Positions 32,020 through 35,202 of a DNA stretch of 35,202 bases are shown piece after piece (within the stretch, counting starts at the first letter, position 1; every line of letters begins with the position of its first letter). The position numbers and the translations under genes are program-made. A model generated the notes under the pieces. It was not told the origin of the DNA. It was given only the letters and a program-made list of their open reading frames with translations, and searched no databases. Source of the DNA: Sva-07 sp964651825 (lineage in GTDB: Bacteria; Actinomycetota; Acidimicrobiia; Acidimicrobiales; Ilumatobacteraceae); NCBI GenBank assembly GCA_964651825.1, contig CAZYWK010000035.1, forward strand, positions 1 to 35,202. Reading direction: 5' to 3'.

Positions 32020-33744
32020 TCAGGTCTCCATGACGACGGGCACGATCATCGGCCGCCGCTTCGTGCGCTCGCTGACGAACTTTCCTGCGGCACGGCGCAC
32101 GTCGCGTTCGAGCGCCTCGACGTCGCGCACGCCGTTGGCCAGCGCCTTCTCGACGGCGTCGGCGATCGTGTCGCACGCCTCGTCGAGCAGGTCCTCGGCC
32201 TCGGGCGCGTAGACCCAGCCGCGGGTGATGATCTCCGGGCCGACGAGCACCTTGCCGGTCTGGATGTCGACGGTGACCACCACCACGACGACGCCCTCCT
32301 CGGCCAGCTTCTGGCGGTCGCGCAGCACCCCCTGGCCCACGTCGCCGACGATGCCGTCGACGTACAGGTACCCGCTCGGCACCCGGCCGACCGGCCGCAG
32401 GCCGGCCTCGGTGAGCTCGATCACGTCACCGTCCTCGCACAGCACGACGTGATCGCGGGGCACGCCCATCAGCTCGCCGAGGCGGGCATTGGCGACCATG
32501 TGGCGGTACTCGCCGTGGATCGGCACGAACCACTCAGGATTGACGATCGACAGGTAGGTCTTGATGTCGTCGGCCTGGGCGTGGCCGGTGGCGTGGACGT
32601 CCATCACCCCGGAGTGGACGACCTCGGTGCCGAGGCGCAGCAGGCCGTCGATCACCTTGTTGACGTTGCCCTCGTTGCCGGGGATGGCGTGACTCGACAG
32701 CACGACCACGTCGTGCTCGTTGAGCTTGAGCCACTTGTTCTCGCCGCGCGCCATCAGGCCGAGCGCCGACATCGGCTCGCCCTGCGAACCGGTGGAGATG
32801 ATGCAGACGTTGCCCGGATCGAGGCGGTCGATGTCGTCGATGTCGACGATCGACGACTCGGGGATGTCGAGCACACCGAGGTCGAGCCCGAGCCGCACGT
32901 TCTTCTTCATGCTCAGCCCGAGCGTGGCGATGACGCGGCCGTCGGCGATCGCCGCGGTCGCGATCTGCTGGATGCGGTGGAGGTGGCTGGCGAAGCTGGC
33001 GGTGACGATCCGCTTGCCGCGCTGCTGCGCGAACAGGGTGCGCAGCACGGTGCCGACGCTCGTCTCGCTCGGGGCGTATCCGTGCTCCTCGGCGTTGGTC
33101 GAGTCGCTCATCAGCAGCCGGATGCCCGGATCCTTGGCGAGTTGGCCGATGCGGGCGAGGTCGGTGCGCCGGTGGTCGACCGGGGTGAGGTCGATCTTGA
33201 AGTCACCCGAGTGCAGCACCACACCCTGCGCGGTGTGCACGGCGATGGCGTGGGCGTGGGGCACCGAATGGGTGACCGGGATGAACTCGACCGCGAACGG
33301 GCCCACCGTGACCGTGGCGCCGTCGGCGACCGGGCGGAGGTCGGCCTTCTTCGTGAGCCCGGCCTCGTCGACCCGGTTGCGGGCCAGCCCGAGTGTGAGC
33401 GCCGAGCCGTAGATCGGCAGTGGCTCGTCGCGCAGGTCGCCGATCCCGTCGTGGTCCCGCAGCAGGTACTGGATGGCGCCGACGTGGTCCTCGTGGCCGT
33501 GGGTGAGCACGAGCGCACCGATCCGTGCGGCGTTCTCGCGCACGTAGGTGAAGTCGGGCAGGATCAGGTCGATCCCGTGCATGTTCGCGTCGGGGAACAT
33601 GAGCCCGCAGTCGATGAGGATGATCGAGCGGTTGGGATCGTCGGCGGCGCCCTGCTCGATGGCCATGCAGTTGCGGCCGATCTCCCCCAACCCGCCGAGG
33701 AAGACGACCCTGACGGGTGTGTCGGTGCCGGTCCGGTCAGCCAC
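32020..33744 (-). CDS. rnj: Ribonuclease J
   Basis: A 574-residue metallo-beta-lactamase/beta-CASP ribonuclease. Motifs: RVVFLGGLGEIGRNCMAIEQ near the N-terminus, the HxHxDH core LVLTHGHEDHVGA, VVLHSGDFKIDLTP, then the beta-CASP part (SDSTNAEEHG, ISTGSQGEPMSAL, SGHA-like HATGHAQADDIK) and a C-terminal domain. It is an endo- and 5'-3' exoribonuclease for mRNA decay and rRNA maturation. GTG at 33744 is chosen: it overlaps the dapA stop by eight bases, and the family pattern starts seven residues later. The dapA-rnj coupling is common in actinobacteria. Confidence 0.95.
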   Translation of the reverse strand: MADRTGTDTPVRVVFLGGLGEIGRNCMAIEQGAADDPNRSIILIDCGLMFPDANMHGIDLILPDFTYVRENAARIGALVLTHGHEDHVGAIQYLLRDHDGIGDLRDEPLPIYGSALTLGLARNRVDEAGLTKKADLRPVADGATVTVGPFAVEFIPVTHSVPHAHAIAVHTAQGVVLHSGDFKIDLTPVDHRRTDLARIGQLAKDPGIRLLMSDSTNAEEHGYAPSETSVGTVLRTLFAQQRGKRIVTASFASHLHRIQQIATAAIADGRVIATLGLSMKKNVRLGLDLGVLDIPESSIVDIDDIDRLDPGNVCIISTGSQGEPMSALGLMARGENKWLKLNEHDVVVLSSHAIPGNEGNVNKVIDGLLRLGTEVVHSGVMDVHATGHAQADDIKTYLSIVNPEWFVPIHGEYRHMVANARLGELMGVPRDHVVLCEDGDVIELTEAGLRPVGRVPSGYLYVDGIVGDVGQGVLRDRQKLAEEGVVVVVVTVDIQTGKVLVGPEIITRGWVYAPEAEDLLDEACDTIADAVEKALANGVRDVEALERDVRRAAGKFVSERTKRRPMIVPVVMET

Positions 33745-34627
33745 GGGCGGCGACCAGGCGGTCGTAGACCTTCTTCGCGGCGGCCTCGAGGCCATCGGGG
33801 GTGGGTCCCATCGGCGAGCGACACTCACCGACGTCGTGACCGAGTGTGCGCATCATGGCCTTCGACGGTACCGGGTTCGGAGCGAGGTCGCCCGTCTCGA
33901 ACTCGTAGCTCTCCAATTGGCGGGCGTTGATGCGCTGGGCGTCGGCGGTGTCGCCACGTTCCCAGGCGTCGAACATCTGGCGATGATCGGGGGCGCACCA
34001 GTGCGTGGCGACCCCGATCGCGCCGACCGCGCCGACTGCGAGGAGCGGCAGTGTCATCGCGTCGTCGCCGGAGTACACCTCGAAATCGGCTGGGCTGTTG
34101 GCCTTCACCGCTGCGGTCTGGCCGGGGTTGCCGGCCGCGTCCTTGAGCCCGACGATGTTCGAGACGTCGTTCGCGAGCCGCACGAGGGTGGTGCTGTCGA
34201 TCTTGCGACCGGAACGGATCGGGATGTCGTAGAGCACGACCGGCAGCTCGGTTGCGGCGGCGATCGCCCGGAAGTGGGTTTCGAGGCCGGCCTGGGACGG
34301 CCGGTTGTAGAACGGGCAGACCGCCAGGATCCCCGCGATGCCGAGCTTGGCCGCCTCCTCGGTGAGACCGATGTCGAGGCCGGTGTTGTACCCGGTCGTG
34401 CCGGCAAGGATCGGCACGGTCACCGCATGGGAGAGGGTCTCGAACAACGTCAGCTTCTCGTCGATCGACAGCGTCGGCGACTCGCCGGTCGTGCCGCAGA
34501 CGACGAGGCCCTCGTTGCCCTGCTCGACGAGCCATCTCGCCAGCTTCACTGCCGCGTCGACGTTGAGTTCCCCTGCGTCGTCGAAGGGTGTGACCATGGC
34601 GGTGAGGATGCGGCCGAAGCGGGGCAT
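33737..34627 (-). CDS. dapA: 4-Hydroxy-tetrahydrodipicolinate synthase
   Basis: A 296-residue DapA TIM barrel. Motifs: LTAMVTPFDDAGELNVDAA, VVCGTTGESPTLS (substrate-binding Thr-Thr), the catalytic Tyr in VVLYDIPIRSG, and the Schiff-base Lys in VGLKDAAGN. It condenses pyruvate with aspartate semialdehyde in lysine and cell-wall diaminopimelate synthesis. The ATG at 34627 shares a base with the upstream gene stop (TGATG). An upstream extension to 34684 is not supported, as it is out of pattern and overlaps the neighbour. Confidence 0.94.
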   Translation of the reverse strand: MPRFGRILTAMVTPFDDAGELNVDAAVKLARWLVEQGNEGLVVCGTTGESPTLSIDEKLTLFETLSHAVTVPILAGTTGYNTGLDIGLTEEAAKLGIAGILAVCPFYNRPSQAGLETHFRAIAAATELPVVLYDIPIRSGRKIDSTTLVRLANDVSNIVGLKDAAGNPGQTAAVKANSPADFEVYSGDDAMTLPLLAVGAVGAIGVATHWCAPDHRQMFDAWERGDTADAQRINARQLESYEFETGDLAPNPVPSKAMMRTLGHDVGECRSPMGPTPDGLEAAAKKVYDRLVAARG

Positions 34628-35013
34628 CAGCCGCGGTCCGTGCCGGAGGCGAGAACGGTGAGCTCGTCGTGGAGTTGCATCCACACATCCTGGTAGGTGC
34701 CGGCCTCCACGCCGGTGAACATATCCGTTTCACCGTCCTGCACATCGAGGAGCGCAGCTTCCAGCCGGGGCCCGAACGACGCCAGGCGGTCGTCGGCCCC
34801 GGCGAGCGCGGCGAAGGTGGGCTCGGCGGCGTTGTGCAGATGGGCCAGGTTCTCCAACACGGCGGCGTCGTATTCGGCGTTCGTGTGGTCGTTGACCTCA
34901 CCGGTGTGCCGCACCGTCGCCCACGCTGCCACCAGCTCCTCGAACTGGGTGTGGAGCGCGAGGAACCGCGCCACCTCGGCCGGCGGAAGCCTCGACTCGG
35001 TGCGACCAACCAT
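34627..35013 (-). CDS. Conserved-looking hypothetical protein upstream of dapA
   Basis: A 128-residue, acidic, all-helical soluble protein with no signal peptide or membrane segment. Visible stretches are PPAEVARFLALHTQFEELVA, EYDAAVLENLAHLHNAAEPT and YQDVWMQLHDELTVLASG; the His/Glu/Asp spacing (HLHN, ENLA) might allow metal binding but no family is recognised. The ATG at 35013 is preceded by TAGCAT at nine bases, a possible promoter for the dapA-rnj operon. TGATG overlap with dapA suggests coupling. A hairpin lies just upstream (35035-35093). Confidence 0.6.
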   Translation of the reverse strand: MVGRTESRLPPAEVARFLALHTQFEELVAAWATVRHTGEVNDHTNAEYDAAVLENLAHLHNAAEPTFAALAGADDRLASFGPRLEAALLDVQDGETDMFTGVEAGTYQDVWMQLHDELTVLASGTDRG

Positions 35014-35034
35014 CGCCCACCGATGCTACCCAGA

Positions 35035-35093
35035 CCACGTTTGCGTCGGGATCTGGCCACGCCCGTGCGTGCTGAATCCCGACGCAAACGTGG
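35035..35093. terminator. 18-base inverted repeat, possible terminator or REP-like palindrome
   Basis: CCACGTTTGCGTCGGGAT (35035-35052) pairs perfectly with ATCCCGACGCAAACGTGG (35076-35093) around a 23-base loop. It lies between the stop of the incoming minus-strand gene (35113) and the next gene start (35013). There is no T-run, so it may be a factor-assisted terminator or a REP-like repeat. Confidence 0.6.
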
Positions 35094-35112
35094 GTCGGAC
35101 CCGTGCTCGGGA

Positions 35113-35202
35113 TCAGGGGGTGACGGGGGCGAGTGCGGGGGCGAGTGCGGGGGCGAGTGCGGGGGCGAGTGCGGGGGCCGGTTCGGGCGGCGCCGGGGCC
35201 AG
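35113..35202 (-). CDS. C-terminal end of an Ala/Pro-rich protein (partial)
   Basis: The window edge cuts a minus-strand gene. Its last 29 codons read LAPAPPEPAPALAPALAPAL and end APVTP before a TGA at 35113-35115. The tail is built from four ALAP units encoded by a 12-base tandem repeat. It is probably a flexible tail of a larger protein; nothing can be said about its function. Confidence 0.55.
   Translation of the reverse strand: MAPAPPEPAPALAPALAPALAPALAPVTP
35125..35178 (+). repeat. 12-base tandem repeat, 4.5 copies
   Basis: GGGGGCGAGTGC repeats perfectly four times (35125-35136, 35137-35148, 35149-35160, 35161-35172), with a partial fifth copy to 35178. On the minus strand each unit encodes Ala-Leu-Ala-Pro in the end of the partial gene. 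Confidence 0.9.

Noticed and set aside
32449..33930. Plus-strand 493-codon open frame opposite RNase J
   Set aside because: Pure shadow of the RNase J codons; composition is not protein-like and no motif is present.
35125..35178. Possible CRISPR or iteron array
   Set aside because: Units are contiguous with no spacers and fit codons of the partial gene, so a coding tandem repeat is the simpler reading.

Overview
The window is high-GC DNA (one 100-N scaffold gap) from what is most likely an actinobacterium of the class Acidimicrobiia, Ilumatobacter-like. This is an inference from CarD, an actinobacterial dapA - RNase J - ftsK - rimO - pgsA - cinA gene order, GTG starts and many leaderless-looking genes. 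No rRNA is present to confirm it. The N gap and several chimeric junctions are compatible with a draft or metagenome-assembled contig.

Left third (1-8.8 kb) is accessory and partly decayed. It opens with two minus-strand operons that each pair a small sigma-70-like factor with a single-pass membrane protein whose exported domain carries paired cysteines. A third copy points the other way and is broken: the sigma N-terminus stops at a junction and runs into an MreC-like and CM-x-A-x-G-F-type exported domain, interrupted by the N gap. After it come gene fragments, a small membrane protein, a PIN-type toxin remnant behind an intact excisionase-fold antitoxin, an FMN split-barrel protein, a VOC protein, an intact addiction-module/ParE toxin pair, and tRNA-Pro(TGG).

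Middle (8.8-22.4 kb) holds a DUF2786 protein translationally coupled to an HExxH putative metallopeptidase, a divergent TetR regulator, tRNA-Gly(TCC) followed by what looks like the N-terminal remnant of a tyrosine integrase, a second VOC protein, a DrrAB-like ABC exporter divergent from a TetR regulator with an unusual N-terminal extension, then a metabolic stretch: FAD oxidoreductase, FKBP isomerase, class III aminotransferase, cytochrome P450, 3-hydroxyisobutyrate-dehydrogenase-like enzyme, an endonuclease/exonuclease/phosphatase-fold protein, an FUSC-like membrane protein and CarD, ending with tRNA-Arg(TCT).

Right third (22.4-35.2 kb) is a nearly continuous minus-strand housekeeping block, reading from right to left: end of an Ala/Pro-repeat protein, a small unknown protein, dapA, RNase J, a lipoprotein, ftsK, an SMP-30 protein, rimO, pgsA, cinA and a PGRS-like glycine-rich surface protein. 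Most joints are ATGA/TGATG overlaps or very short gaps, so these genes are probably co-expressed.

The most striking genome-wide signal is a recurring n-A-n-n-n-T hexamer placed exactly six bases before the start codon of at least nine genes, the geometry of leaderless transcription. The strongest candidates for something undescribed are the sigma/Cys-domain membrane protein modules, the DUF2786-metallopeptidase pair and the beta-rung/glycine-rich repeat protein coupled to cinA.
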